A stretch of DNA of 64,000 nucleotides, taken from NCBI RefSeq assembly GCF_026004075.1, contig NZ_BPIK01000002.1, positions 248,001 through 312,000 of the forward strand. Direction: 5' to 3'. Within the stretch, counting starts at the first letter, position 1, and each line of letters starts with the position of its first letter. The notes under the pieces were generated by a model. It saw only the letters and a program-made list of their open reading frames with translations, was not told the origin of the DNA and made no database searches. Below are positions 33,417 to 41,783 of the stretch, one piece after another. This DNA comes from Meiothermus sp. (GTDB lineage: Bacteria > Deinococcota > Deinococci > Deinococcales > Thermaceae). Made by a program: the position numbers and the translations under genes.

Positions 33417-33470
33417 GCATTTCTGCAGTATCATTCACTTTTGAAAACCTAAACGATACTGCCGAAATGC
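33417..33470. repeat. Hairpin repeat family 1, copy B
   Basis: The second copy of the 54-bp palindrome (arms GCATTTCTGCAGTATCATT and AACGATACTGCCGAAATGC, same centre as copy A). It is followed after one base by a member of repeat family 2, so two different small repeats are stacked head to tail. Confidence 0.8.
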
Positions 33471-33471
33471 T

Positions 33472-33549
33472 TTTCTACTCCCTTCGGTCGGCTTGAATCC
33501 TTCACTCTTGATTACACCCAAAGGTGAAGGGTTGGAGCGGAACCGGTAT
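33472..33549. repeat. Hairpin repeat family 2, copy B
   Basis: A diverged copy of the 24706-24783 repeat: TACTCCCTTCGGTCGGC, then TGAATCCTTCACT, CCCAAAGGTGAAGG and GAGCGGAACCGG. The stem has several mismatches, so it is older than copy A. Confidence 0.72.
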
Positions 33550-33690
33550 CAAACCACCCACACCGACACATCTCGATGGGCGGGGGAAGGTTGGTTGCCC
33601 TAGGGGGCTACATCTCCGAATCTAGCTTTTGATTCTCCCCCTTGCACTTCGGAAGCAGTTGTTTTACCTTACCTCTCTAAGGAGGAAAAA

Positions 33691-34203
33691 ATGAAAGAAA
33701 TTAGCCGCAGGTGGCTTCTCCGGGTGTCGGCGCTTGTAGGGGCTGCTTCTTTGATGAAGGCCCAGGCCAACGACCGCGTGGAATACAGCCAGTTCAAGAA
33801 AGAAACGCCGATGGCCGTGGTCTATCATGTGGACTTTGGCGACCCCGCCCGTTTCGGCCAGATGCTCACAAATATCTCCAACCACCTTTCCGTCTACGAC
33901 AACGACGCCTTCAAGATCCGGATTGCCGTAGTGGCCCATGGAGCAGGGGTGCATCCGTTTTTGAAGGATCTGGAAGGAACCCCCTGGTCTACCATCCAGT
34001 ATGACCGGGAAGCCCTTTTTAATCGTATCAAGCAGCTCGCCCAGCTAAGCATCGAGTTCTACATCTGCGAAATTACCTTTACCCGCAACAACATCCCCAA
34101 GGATAAGCTTCGCCCGGATGATTTCATCAAGTGGGTTCCTTCGGGGGTAGGGGCCTTGGGAGAGCTACAGGCCAAAGGCTACGCCTACATCAAGGTGGGG
34201 TAG
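33691..34203 (+). CDS. Exported DsrE-like family protein
   Basis: A 170-residue protein with a twin-arginine signal (SRRWLLRVSALVGAASLMKAQA), so export should be by the Tat route. The mature domain has the DsrE/DsrF-like fold: VVYHVDFGDPARFGQMLTNISNHLSVY, then IRIAVVAHGAGVHPFL, then a strand with one Cys (IEFYICEITFTRNNIP), then VPSGVGALGELQAKGYAYIKVG. The Cys is at the position used for sulfur transfer in active DsrE proteins. Periplasmic members of this group are linked to sulfur metabolism. A perfect AAGGAGG is 5 nt before the ATG. It appears monocistronic. Confidence 0.85.
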   Translation: MKEISRRWLLRVSALVGAASLMKAQANDRVEYSQFKKETPMAVVYHVDFGDPARFGQMLTNISNHLSVYDNDAFKIRIAVVAHGAGVHPFLKDLEGTPWSTIQYDREALFNRIKQLAQLSIEFYICEITFTRNNIPKDKLRPDDFIKWVPSGVGALGELQAKGYAYIKVG

Positions 34204-34264
34204 TCTCGGGGGCTACAGGCATCCGCCCGACACGTACCCATATCGTGGCTTACGCCGACTGGCT

Positions 34265-34864
34265 TCACGACACCTCCCCCTTCAACACCCGCCGCACAGC
34301 CTCGGGGTAGGCCAGGTGTTCCTGTTCCAGAATGCGAGCGGCCAGGGTTTCTTCGGTATCGCTCGGTAAAACCGGCACCCGGCGCTGCAGCACGATGGGG
34401 CCGGTGTCCATTCCGGCGTCCACAAAGTGCACCGTGCAGCCCGTCTCGCTTACCCCGGCCTCGAGGGCCTGGCGCTGGGCGTGTAGGCCCGGAAACTGCG
34501 GCAAAAGCGAGGGATGAATGTTGAGGATGCGCCCCTCCCAGGCCTGCACAAATCCCGGCGACAACAGGCGCATAAAGCCCGCCAGCAGAACCAGGTCTAT
34601 GCGGTGGTCGTGTAAAAGCTGGCCCGCTACCCGTTCAAACTGTTCACGTCCGCGTTCTTTGGGCCAGGGTACATACTCGGCTTCTATCTGCGCCTCAACG
34701 GCCTTTTGCAAGGCCAGGGCCTCGCGTTTGTCGGAGATCACCAGCACGATGTGGCCCAGGGGGTTGTCGTGGGGAAAAGCCTTGAGCAGGGCCTCGAGGT
34801 TACTCCCCCGCCCCGAGGCCATCACCGCGATGCGGGCAGGCCGTCCCAAAGGAAAGTAGCTCAT
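34265..34864 (-). CDS. purN: Phosphoribosylglycinamide formyltransferase
   Basis: A 199-residue GART that transfers the formyl group of 10-formyl-THF to GAR. Motifs are IAVMASGRGSNLEALL (phosphate loop), LLAGFMRLLSPGFV, and the catalytic N-I-H-P-S-L-L-P with Asn and His. FVDAGMDTGPIVLQ carries the catalytic Asp. The ATG overlaps the stop of the HAD-IB gene (ATGA), so they are coupled. purD, the preceding enzyme in the pathway, is elsewhere in the window and separately transcribed. Confidence 0.95.
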   Translation of the reverse strand: MSYFPLGRPARIAVMASGRGSNLEALLKAFPHDNPLGHIVLVISDKREALALQKAVEAQIEAEYVPWPKERGREQFERVAGQLLHDHRIDLVLLAGFMRLLSPGFVQAWEGRILNIHPSLLPQFPGLHAQRQALEAGVSETGCTVHFVDAGMDTGPIVLQRRVPVLPSDTEETLAARILEQEHLAYPEAVRRVLKGEVS

Positions 34865-35514
34865 CCGATTACCCTCCAGTTGCGCTCTACGGCCAGTGCC
34901 CGCAGCCTGGGTTCGGGGTATACCGCCACCGGCTGCTCGGCCAGCTCGAGCATCGGTACGTCGGGCAGGCTGTCGCCATAGGCCGCATAGAGCGCCTCAC
35001 CGCGCAAGAGTTTGCGCAGGTGCTCGGCTTTATGCGCCCCCGAGCGCACCGGCCCCCGCAGCCGACCGGTAAAAACCCCGCCCTCGACCTCGAGGGGCGT
35101 ACCCAGCGCCACCACCCCCTCCCCCATCCGCCGCGCGAACGCCTCCAGAATAGGCTGGAAGGTGGCCGAGCACAGCACCAGCCGCCGCCCGTCTTGCCGC
35201 AGCCTGAGGAGTTCGTCCAGCACGTCCAGACGCCGCTTGGGCCAGAGTTCGTTGGTCACTACCCACTCGCTCACCGCAGTAAGTTCGGCCTGCCCTAACC
35301 CCGCCAGCAGCCCCGCGGCCCCTTCCATAAAGCGATCCTGAAAGGCCCGCTTGTCTTGCAGGCCCAGCCGTGCGGCCACTGCGCCCGGCAGGTTCCGATA
35401 GAAAAACCACTGGTATTGCGCGGCCAGCCCGTGCGCCTGCATCCAGGCGGCCATGCCCCGCCAGGTCTCGCCGATGGTAAGGGTGCCCTCGAGGTCTGCT
35501 GCAATGGTGTTCAT
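34861..35514 (-). CDS. HAD-IB family phosphatase (SerB-like)
   Basis: A 217-residue HAD-IB hydrolase. Motif I is ADLEGTLT at residue 6-13: the Asp nucleophile is kept, but the usual second Asp (DxD) is Glu. Motif II is LCSATFQP (Ser/Thr), motif III is the Lys of SGAHKAEHL, and motif IV is AYGDSLPDVPML. The length and four-helix cap (residues ~20-75) fit phosphoserine phosphatase-like or acid phosphatase enzymes. The DxE change is known in some HADs and can lower or alter phosphatase activity. It is upstream of and coupled to purN, whose substrates it does not obviously share. Confidence 0.85.
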   Translation of the reverse strand: MNTIAADLEGTLTIGETWRGMAAWMQAHGLAAQYQWFFYRNLPGAVAARLGLQDKRAFQDRFMEGAAGLLAGLGQAELTAVSEWVVTNELWPKRRLDVLDELLRLRQDGRRLVLCSATFQPILEAFARRMGEGVVALGTPLEVEGGVFTGRLRGPVRSGAHKAEHLRKLLRGEALYAAYGDSLPDVPMLELAEQPVAVYPEPRLRALAVERNWRVIG

Positions 35515-35636
35515 AGCTCTTCGCTAAAAATACCATTTACACCAGCCGCGAGCAGACAGGGCGGGGTTCTTCAGGAACTCAGGGCAAGAGCAATACCTTG
35601 GGTTCTTGGCCCCTGGGCTCATAGAAGGAACCTTTT

Positions 35637-36106
35637 CTAGCGTAGCGTAAATGAGTAATAGGTACACCTGCCAGTCCAGACCGTGATGGGCCCCTTGCTG
35701 CGGCTGGGATCGGGGGCGTTGACTTTCACAGTCACGCGGCAATCATCCGTTCTGAGCCCGCTGTTGTGGACGTTATAGAGCTCGAAGATGTAGCTAGTGG
35801 AGGCGGTTTCGGAGAGGAGGCAGCATTGACAGATGCGATAAAAAATACCTGGACGGTCTTCCACAACCCAGGCCCCCAGGCTCGAGCGCACCGTGTGAAC
35901 GAGCTTTTCAGCTCCTTAAGGGCAGCCGTCGCTTTCCTCTCGTCCTCGCTAGAGTAGAGAGCATCCAGTAGCTCGAGCTTGCCCACCCCCGGCTCGTCCC
36001 AAAAGACTAGCGCCAGCCCGACCCGCTCGAGCGCCACGCTTTTGAGGCGGGGATGTATTAGGGTTGTGAGCCCAATCCGGCCATCCGTAGAATCCAGTCT
36101 TACCAT
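35637..36106 (-). pseudogene. Frameshifted hypothetical gene
   Basis: Two frames make one sensible protein. From the ATG at 36106 the text reads MVRLDSTDGRIGLTTLIHP and LVFWDEPGVGKLELLDALYSSEDERKATAALKELK. At the A-run (T-run 35905-35908 on the plus strand) it must shift by one base to continue as KLVHTVRSSLGAWVVEDRP, CQCCLLSETASTSYIFELYNVHNSG and VWTGRCTYYSFTLR before a stop. One missing A explains it. An ATG at 36155 in a third frame has a better Shine-Dalgarno (GAGGAG), so the N-terminus may also be damaged. Family not recognised. The homopolymer leaves sequencing error as an alternative. Confidence 0.6.
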
Positions 36107-36286
36107 GGCCCGGATTCCAGGTTAGCCAAAACAGCGTTATATCCGCGTTACTCATCCACAACACTCCTCTGCGAGCACATGGGAGTGTTATCTTTGAGTC
36201 GTCCTTATCTAAGTGCCCACCCCTAATTTTCCCTCCACTGTTTGCAGCGCGACGGGCCCAGGGGCGGAGCTTCTGTGGGGTACTTA

Positions 36287-37151
36287 GAATCTACAAACCA
36301 CCTTACCCAAATCAGGCACTGCAGTTATGTTTAGAGCATGAACCGCCGTGCTTACCCATCGGACGTCCGTGATGAGGAATGGGCTCTGGTGCTGCCCTAT
36401 TTGACCCTCGCCCCGCTGGAAGCACCCCAGCGCAAGTACGACCTGCGCGAAGTGTTCAACGCCCTGCGCTGGATGGTTCGAACCGGTGCTCAGTGGGACT
36501 ACCTGCCCCACGACTTCCCACCCCCCCATATCGTTCAGGCGCAAGCCTACCGCTGGATGAACCGGGGGGTCTTCGAAGACCTGGTACACGACCTGCGCAT
36601 GACCCTGCGAATGCTCCAGGGCAAAGCCGCCCATCCCAGCGCTGCCATCTACGATGCTCGCACCCTACAGTCCACCCCGCAAAGTGGGGAGCGGGCCGGA
36701 TACGATGGGTACAAACGACGCAAGGGAAGCAAAGTTCACCTGGCGGTAGATACCCTGGGGCATCTGCTGGCCCTGGTAGTAACGGCGGCCAGTGAACAGG
36801 AACGGGCCCAGGTGGGAGCCCTCAGTCAACAGGTGCAGGAAGTGACGGGGGAGCAGGTGGAAGTGGCCTTTGTGGATCAGGGTTACACTGGGGAGGAAGC
36901 GGCACAAGCGGCAGAGGCGGAAGGCATCGCCCTGTGTGTGGTCAAGGTGGAAGGGGCCAAACGAGGATTCGTGCTGCTGCCGAAGCGTTGGGTGGTGGAA
37001 CGTTCGTTTGCCTGGACATCCCGGTTTCGCAGGCTGGCGCGAGACTATGAGCGGCTGGCTGAGACCTTGCGAGGTTGGCACTGGTTGGCTTTTTCGATTC
37101 TGATGACAGCGAAAACTGTGGAGCTTTTACGAACAGCTAGTTAGCAGGCTC
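36287..37151 (+). mobile_element. IS5-family (IS427-like) insertion sequence, copy 2
   Basis: An 865-bp element flanked by TA (36285-36286 and 37152-37153), apparently identical along its length to copy 1 at 3687. It sits exactly inside the stop codon of the minus-strand gene 37151-37831. The restored original reads CTC TAA, and the IS turns it into CTC TAG, so the protein is unchanged while its 3' region was replaced. Confidence 0.93.
36338..37144 (+). CDS. IS5-family transposase (IS427 group)
   Basis: A 268-residue transposase identical to the one at 3738, with D106, D180 and E221 in place. Identity across coding and non-coding parts of the element points to a very recent duplication event or gene conversion between the two sites. 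Confidence 0.95.
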   Translation: MNRRAYPSDVRDEEWALVLPYLTLAPLEAPQRKYDLREVFNALRWMVRTGAQWDYLPHDFPPPHIVQAQAYRWMNRGVFEDLVHDLRMTLRMLQGKAAHPSAAIYDARTLQSTPQSGERAGYDGYKRRKGSKVHLAVDTLGHLLALVVTAASEQERAQVGALSQQVQEVTGEQVEVAFVDQGYTGEEAAQAAEAEGIALCVVKVEGAKRGFVLLPKRWVVERSFAWTSRFRRLARDYERLAETLRGWHWLAFSILMTAKTVELLRTAS

Positions 37152-37831
37152 TAGAGGCCCACCCGCACATCCTTGCTACCGGTATCGCCGTACTCGCCCA
37201 CCCGCAGCACCAGGGCCTTGACCTCGGTTCCTTTGGGCACCGAGAAGACCACTGCAAAGTTCATGGCTGCGCCGGGCAGCAGGGTGAAGCCGCCACCGGT
37301 ATTGGTGCCAGAGGGGCTATCGTAGGCGATGTGCGGAAAGGAGCGCCCGTCGGCCCCGGCCAGGGCGGTGTTGCCGGGGTTGTTGATGCCCAGCGAGGGG
37401 GCCACCGCGCCCGACTGTTTGGCGTTGCGCAGGCTACCCGTAACCACCACCAGCTCCTCGTCGGGGTTGCGGGGTTGCACGGTGAGGCTGTTTTTGTCGA
37501 AGCGGGTGGTATAGCTTTCCATCCGCTCCACCTTTTGCACCTGCACCCGGAAGAGCCCGGTTAAAATCTGATCCCCCACCTTGCCCTGAAACTGGCCCAT
37601 GAGTTGATTGGCTCCACCCGCCGCGCGAATCTCGTAGCCGCCCTGTACCTTCACCACGCTCTGACCCAGGGCCTTGGCCACGTCGGCCACCGGCACGTAG
37701 GCGGTGCCCTGCACGGTGATAACCCGCGTGGAGGCCACCTGCCCGTTCAGAATCAAGCGCTGGGTACTCTGGGCCAGGGCCAGAAGCCCCAGGCCCAGCC
37801 CAACAGCCATCACAACTTGCCAAAACTTCAT
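37151..37831 (-). CDS. Secreted stalk-domain (copper amine oxidase N-like) protein
   Basis: A 226-residue exported protein (signal FWQVVMAVGLGLGLLALAQS). Residues ~25-70 match the stalk/copper-amine-oxidase N-terminal-like domain: LILNGQVASTRVITVQGTAYVPVADVAKALGQSV. A second beta-rich domain follows (VQVQKVERMES, DEELVVVTGSLRNA, then MNFAVVFSVPKGTEVKALVLRV), similar to DUF4352-type immunoglobulin-like domains. It is probably an extracytoplasmic binding or structural protein. Its stop codon now includes a base of the IS. Two other exported proteins are upstream on the same strand with 10-35 bp gaps, so this is likely a three-gene operon. Confidence 0.78.
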   Translation of the reverse strand: MKFWQVVMAVGLGLGLLALAQSTQRLILNGQVASTRVITVQGTAYVPVADVAKALGQSVVKVQGGYEIRAAGGANQLMGQFQGKVGDQILTGLFRVQVQKVERMESYTTRFDKNSLTVQPRNPDEELVVVTGSLRNAKQSGAVAPSLGINNPGNTALAGADGRSFPHIAYDSPSGTNTGGGFTLLPGAAMNFAVVFSVPKGTEVKALVLRVGEYGDTGSKDVRVGL

Positions 37832-37840
37832 GGGTTCCTC

Positions 37841-38362
37841 CTATTTGAACCGCTGTATCCGCTGGATGATGGCCTGGGCCCATTTGCGATAGAACGCCGG
37901 GCTGTCGTCGGGGTGGTTGGAGAGCAGAAAGGCATACTCGCGGTAGCGGAAAACCAGGTTGTAGGACGCGCTTTGGTCGGGCCGCATCAGACCCCCTTCG
38001 TCCCCAACCGGAAGGCCTGTCCAGCTCGGGGCTTTGTCACGGATCATCTCGAGCCAATACTTGGCCCCTCGAGCGCTGCTTTTGAAGTACTGCAACTGGG
38101 CAAATCCACCGCTCGTGAGGGCATGAATGCAGTAGGACATGGGCTGCGCCCCGCCCACGGCCAGGGCCAGGCTCTGGGCAAAGGCGCTGGGGGCGGGCTT
38201 GCCGTCCTGCAGAACCCCGTTGTTGTGCAGCACCATTCCCACCGAGCCCAAGGCGTTGGGGGTGCCGCTGGGGTTAAAGACACCCAGCAGGTAGCAGGGG
38301 TGGGGGTCTTTCTGGGCCAAGGCCAGCCCGACCAGCAGAAAGAGCCAAGCAAACTTCTTCAT
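37841..38362 (-). CDS. Small secreted protein, unknown
   Basis: A 173-residue protein starting at the ATG at 38362 with a signal peptide (MKKFAWLFLLVGLALAQ). The mature part contains two cysteines (HPCYLLG and MSYCIHALT) and an amphipathic C-terminus (WAQAIIQRIQRFK). The frame is open far upstream through the neighbouring gene, but that part reads as shadow sequence; the signal peptide fixes the start. Not recognised. It lies between an NTF2-like lipoprotein and a stalk-domain protein in one direction. Confidence 0.72.
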   Translation of the reverse strand: MKKFAWLFLLVGLALAQKDPHPCYLLGVFNPSGTPNALGSVGMVLHNNGVLQDGKPAPSAFAQSLALAVGGAQPMSYCIHALTSGGFAQLQYFKSSARGAKYWLEMIRDKAPSWTGLPVGDEGGLMRPDQSASYNLVFRYREYAFLLSNHPDDSPAFYRKWAQAIIQRIQRFK

Positions 38363-38397
38363 CCAGTACCTTCCTAAGAGCGCGGCTCCCAAACCCC

Positions 38398-39297
38398 TCA
38401 GCGGCTCGCGGGAGCTTGTTGCGCGGCCTGTATCTTCTCGAGCTGTTCGGGTGTGAACTGCAGGGTGGGATAGAAGAAGCGAATCTTGCCGTTCTCGACC
38501 ACAAACTGTGCGCGATAGGCGATGGGATCCACCCCAATTCTGCGGAAGCGCTCGAGCGAGACCATTCCCATAGAAATCACCAGGTTGCCGTTGGCCTGGT
38601 ACTCCCTGGGCATGACCCGCGTGGTCTTGACATCCTCGCGCAACCACAGGTCGGCAATCTGCTTCTTGCCGGAGAGCAGCAGGGTTCCATTCATTACGAA
38701 GGCCCCGCTGTCGTCGGCAAAAAAGGCGAAGGTTTTTTCGAAATCGCCGGTGTTGGCCGTCTCGTGGTAGGCCTTCACGACCTCGATTGGGTTTACGCTG
38801 GGGGCAGGGGCGGGCGGTGCACCGGCCTGGGCCTCGCGCATTTTTTGTTGTTGCTCGGGGGTTAGGGTCAGCACCGGCCCAAAGAAGCGAATCTTGCCGC
38901 TCCTGTCCACCAGATACTCGGTGCGAAACTCCACCGCCCCCACCCCGGCTTTGACGAACCGCTCGAGCAACACCGTGCCGGTGCTGACCACCAGCGCACC
39001 CTGCATCTTCCAGTCGCGCGGGGTCACGCGGGTGGATTGGTTTTCGGAGGCCAGCCACCGGGCGATCTGCGCTCTGCCGATGAAAAGCCCAACCGGGGTG
39101 TGCACAATTGCGTCGTCGGCGTAAAAAGCCAGGGCCCGATCCAGATTGCCAGCGTTCAACACCTGGATGTACTGTTGGGCCACGGCGATGGGATCGGGCG
39201 CGGCGGGCTGCTGTGCGGTGGTTTGGGTGGGCACACAACCGATCATTCCAATGACGAGCAGGCCGAGAATACTGTTTTGAATAGAACTGGTTTTCAT
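38398..39297 (-). CDS. Lipoprotein with two NTF2-like (SnoaL) domains
   Basis: A 299-residue exported protein, lipobox-like VIGMIGCVPT. Two tandem NTF2-like domains are evident: residues ~36-135 (AVAQQYIQVLNAGNLDRALAFYADDAIVHTPVG) and ~170-285 (EVVKAYHETANTGDFEKTFAFFADDSGAFVMNG). Each ends with a similar strand pair (SGKIRFFGPVLTLTPEQQQKM and NGKIRFFYPTLQFTPEQLEKI). The duplication within one chain is clear. The pocket may bind a small molecule or have an isomerase role, but nothing fixes a reaction. AAGGAGG precedes the ATG. It heads the three-gene exported-protein unit. Confidence 0.85.
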   Translation of the reverse strand: MKTSSIQNSILGLLVIGMIGCVPTQTTAQQPAAPDPIAVAQQYIQVLNAGNLDRALAFYADDAIVHTPVGLFIGRAQIARWLASENQSTRVTPRDWKMQGALVVSTGTVLLERFVKAGVGAVEFRTEYLVDRSGKIRFFGPVLTLTPEQQQKMREAQAGAPPAPAPSVNPIEVVKAYHETANTGDFEKTFAFFADDSGAFVMNGTLLLSGKKQIADLWLREDVKTTRVMPREYQANGNLVISMGMVSLERFRRIGVDPIAYRAQFVVENGKIRFFYPTLQFTPEQLEKIQAAQQAPASR

Positions 39298-39388
39298 CTC
39301 TACCCTCCTTCTTTTTCGTATCCTCCTCTGCGGAGAGATACACCTAGAACCTAGCCAACGGGCTGCGGCTTTGGGTAACGCAAAGTGC

Positions 39389-39394
39389 TACAAT
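39389..39394 (+). promoter_or_regulatory. -10 box TACAAT
   Basis: TACAAT lies 12 nt before the chosen GTG of the XRE/NB-ARC regulator, so the leader is only a few nt long. Confidence 0.45.
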
Positions 39395-39406
39395 TACCGT
39401 GACAGG

Positions 39407-41728
39407 GTGAGTTGTCTGGAAACAGGTTCCTTTGGCTACTGGCTGAAGCGCCGCCGCAAGGCGCTGGATTTGACCCAGACCGAGCTGGCGCGGCGTGCCA
39501 AATGTGCCACCGCCACCATACGCAAGATTGAAGCCGATGAACGCAAGCCGTCCCCCGAGCTGGCTGGCTTGCTGGCCGATGCACTAGAAATTTCACCGCA
39601 GGAACGCAGTACTTTTTTCCAGGCCGTGCACGATGTGCGCGCGGTTGAGCGACTGCTGCGCGGCGATTTCGCGAAAATCGTTCGACCAGTGCCCAACAAT
39701 TTGCCCGCTCCCCTTACCTCCTTCATCAACCGGGTGCAGGATAACGCCACCGTTGTTGCCCTGCTGACGCGCGAGGATGTCCGCCTGCTCACCCTGACCG
39801 GCCTGCCGGGCATCGGCAAAACGCGTTTGAGCATCTCCGCTGCCGAAAACCTGCTCGAGCATTTTCAGGATGGCGTGTGGTTTGTCGAGCTGGCCGCGGT
39901 TACCGAGCCAGCCCTTGTCTTGCCTGCGATCATGCGGGTACTCGACATCGCCGAGTCGGGCCCACAAACCCCGCTCAGGCAGCTGACCTCGGCATTGCAA
40001 GGCAAGCGCGTGTTGCTGGTGCTCGACAACTTCGAGCAGGTGCTGGATGCTGCCGCTGAGGTGGCCGAGTTGCTGAGAGCCTGCAGGGGATTGAAAGTTT
40101 TGGTGACGAGCCGCGTACCTCTACACCTTTACGGCGAGCATGCGTATGTTTTGCCGCTCATGTCGGTGCCAGAACGTGAGCAAACGCCCAGCCAACTTGT
40201 TCAGGCCGAGTCCGCACAGCTTTTTCTGGCCCGGGTAAAGGAACACCAGCCCCGGTTCGCAATTACTGCGGCCAATGCACCGCTGATTGCCGAGGTGTGC
40301 GTGCGGCTCGAGGGTGTACCGCTCGCGCTGGAACTGGCCGCCGCCTCTTTGCGCCTTATGACCCTCGAGCAGCTCGTGCAAGCATTGAGCGGCGAACCCC
40401 ACTGGCTCTCGGCTTTGCGCACAGCAGCGCGCGATCTGCCGCCGCGCCAGCAAACCCTGTATAACGCACTGGCATGGAGTTACGGCTTGCTCGGCACAGG
40501 CACGCAGCAGGTGTTTCGCCCGCTCGGGGTATTGCGAGGGGGTTTCGATTTATCGGCGGCGAGCGCGGTTTGCGGGTTGGATGAACACCTGGTTGGCAAC
40601 GCCCTGGCAGAGCTGACCGACCAGCACTTGCTCGCGCACGATGGCACACGCTGGCGCATGCTGGAGATGATCCGCGAATTTGCCCAGGAACAGATGGCCC
40701 CGGCTGAACTCGCCCTGGCGGAAGAGCGCCACACGCGCTATTTTGCCGCGCGTTTGAACGCACCCGCACCGCTCGAGGCTTCATTTATCGAACCCGACCA
40801 TGCCAATTTTCTTGCAGCCCTGGAATGGGCCTGTCGCCAAGGCGATGCTGCGCTGGCCCTGACCATGGGTAGACCGCTGGCCGATTTTTGGGAGACCCGG
40901 GGATATTTGCTCGAGGGCTTGGAAAAGGCGCGTGCGGTGCTGCGGGTCTCGGAGAATGCCGAGCCTGGGTTGCGCCTGAGTTTTTTGAACGGCGCCTGCC
41001 ATCTGGCCTGGAACCGTCACGACTTTGCAGCGGCGCTGGAGTTCTCCGATCAGAGTATTGCACTGGCTAAAGCCCACCGGTTAGGCCTGGCCTGGGCGCT
41101 CAACACGCGCGGGCGAATTTTTATTGAACAAGGGGACTATGCGCGTGCAGAACAAACCCTGCGCGAATGCCTGCAGACCGCAAAAAAGACGCATGAGGAA
41201 CACGCCCTGGGGCTTGCGCTCACCCAGCTTGGCGAACTGGCCTTGGCCCTCGGAAAGCTCGATGAGGCGCAAAAGCGATCCCTTCAGGGGCTCGAGCACC
41301 TGGATAAGCGCGTCCCCCGGTTTTTGGCGCTGGCCCACACCAACCTGGCCGAAATAGCCCTGCTGCGCGGCGACGGCACGACTGCACAAGAACACCTGCA
41401 GCTTGCTTTGCCCCATATTCACAGCCATGTTCGGCGGGTGCTCTGCTTTTTCACCACCCTGGCCGGCTGGTGCGCCACCCGCGAGCGCGTACTCCTGGAA
41501 GATGCCCGGTGCGCTGCGGTATCGCTGGGTGTGGCAGCCGGGTTGACCGAGCGCACCGGTACGCCTTTGTCGGCGCTGTATCGCACTTTGCAGGAAAAGC
41601 GGCGTGAAAGTGTGCAACAACGCCTCACCGACCTCGAGTGGCAAGAGATGTGGTACCGCGGTTACGCCATGTCGAAAGAGCAGGCCGTTGTGTTCGCCGA
41701 TAAACTGCTTCGGACGGCCTGCGCTTAG
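39407..41728 (+). CDS. XRE-HTH/NB-ARC/TPR regulator (STAND ATPase)
   Basis: About 773 residues from the GTG at 39407. Residues 8-66 form an XRE helix-turn-helix (YWLKRRRKALDLTQTELARRAKCATATIRKIE, split here by family positions Q, S/T and R). The NB-ARC ATPase follows, with Walker A GLPGIGKTR at 132-140, Walker B RVLLVLDNFEQ, the sensor VLVTSR and the GLPL-like GVPLALELAAA. A winged-helix-like WSYGLLGTGTQQVFRPLGVLRGGFD comes next, then TPR repeats (ALNTRGRIFIEQGDYARAEQTLRECL). This is the layout of ATP-switched signal-sensing activators. It diverges from the NTF2/stalk exported-protein operon and may control it. Confidence 0.88.
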   Translation: MSCLETGSFGYWLKRRRKALDLTQTELARRAKCATATIRKIEADERKPSPELAGLLADALEISPQERSTFFQAVHDVRAVERLLRGDFAKIVRPVPNNLPAPLTSFINRVQDNATVVALLTREDVRLLTLTGLPGIGKTRLSISAAENLLEHFQDGVWFVELAAVTEPALVLPAIMRVLDIAESGPQTPLRQLTSALQGKRVLLVLDNFEQVLDAAAEVAELLRACRGLKVLVTSRVPLHLYGEHAYVLPLMSVPEREQTPSQLVQAESAQLFLARVKEHQPRFAITAANAPLIAEVCVRLEGVPLALELAAASLRLMTLEQLVQALSGEPHWLSALRTAARDLPPRQQTLYNALAWSYGLLGTGTQQVFRPLGVLRGGFDLSAASAVCGLDEHLVGNALAELTDQHLLAHDGTRWRMLEMIREFAQEQMAPAELALAEERHTRYFAARLNAPAPLEASFIEPDHANFLAALEWACRQGDAALALTMGRPLADFWETRGYLLEGLEKARAVLRVSENAEPGLRLSFLNGACHLAWNRHDFAAALEFSDQSIALAKAHRLGLAWALNTRGRIFIEQGDYARAEQTLRECLQTAKKTHEEHALGLALTQLGELALALGKLDEAQKRSLQGLEHLDKRVPRFLALAHTNLAEIALLRGDGTTAQEHLQLALPHIHSHVRRVLCFFTTLAGWCATRERVLLEDARCAAVSLGVAAGLTERTGTPLSALYRTLQEKRRESVQQRLTDLEWQEMWYRGYAMSKEQAVVFADKLLRTACA

Positions 41729-41783
41729 AACCTTATTGGGGCAGCACCAGCGGCTTCCCTTGGAGGCCGTTGTCGTCAGAAGC

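Noticed and set aside
33472-33549. Repeat family 2 as a simple terminator
   Set aside because: The homologous flanks outside the stem and the lack of a T-run show it is a repeat element; termination could only be a side effect.
37841-39343. A 500-codon minus-strand frame
   Set aside because: Only the last 173 codons are a gene with a signal peptide; the upstream part is a shadow of the NTF2-like lipoprotein in another frame.
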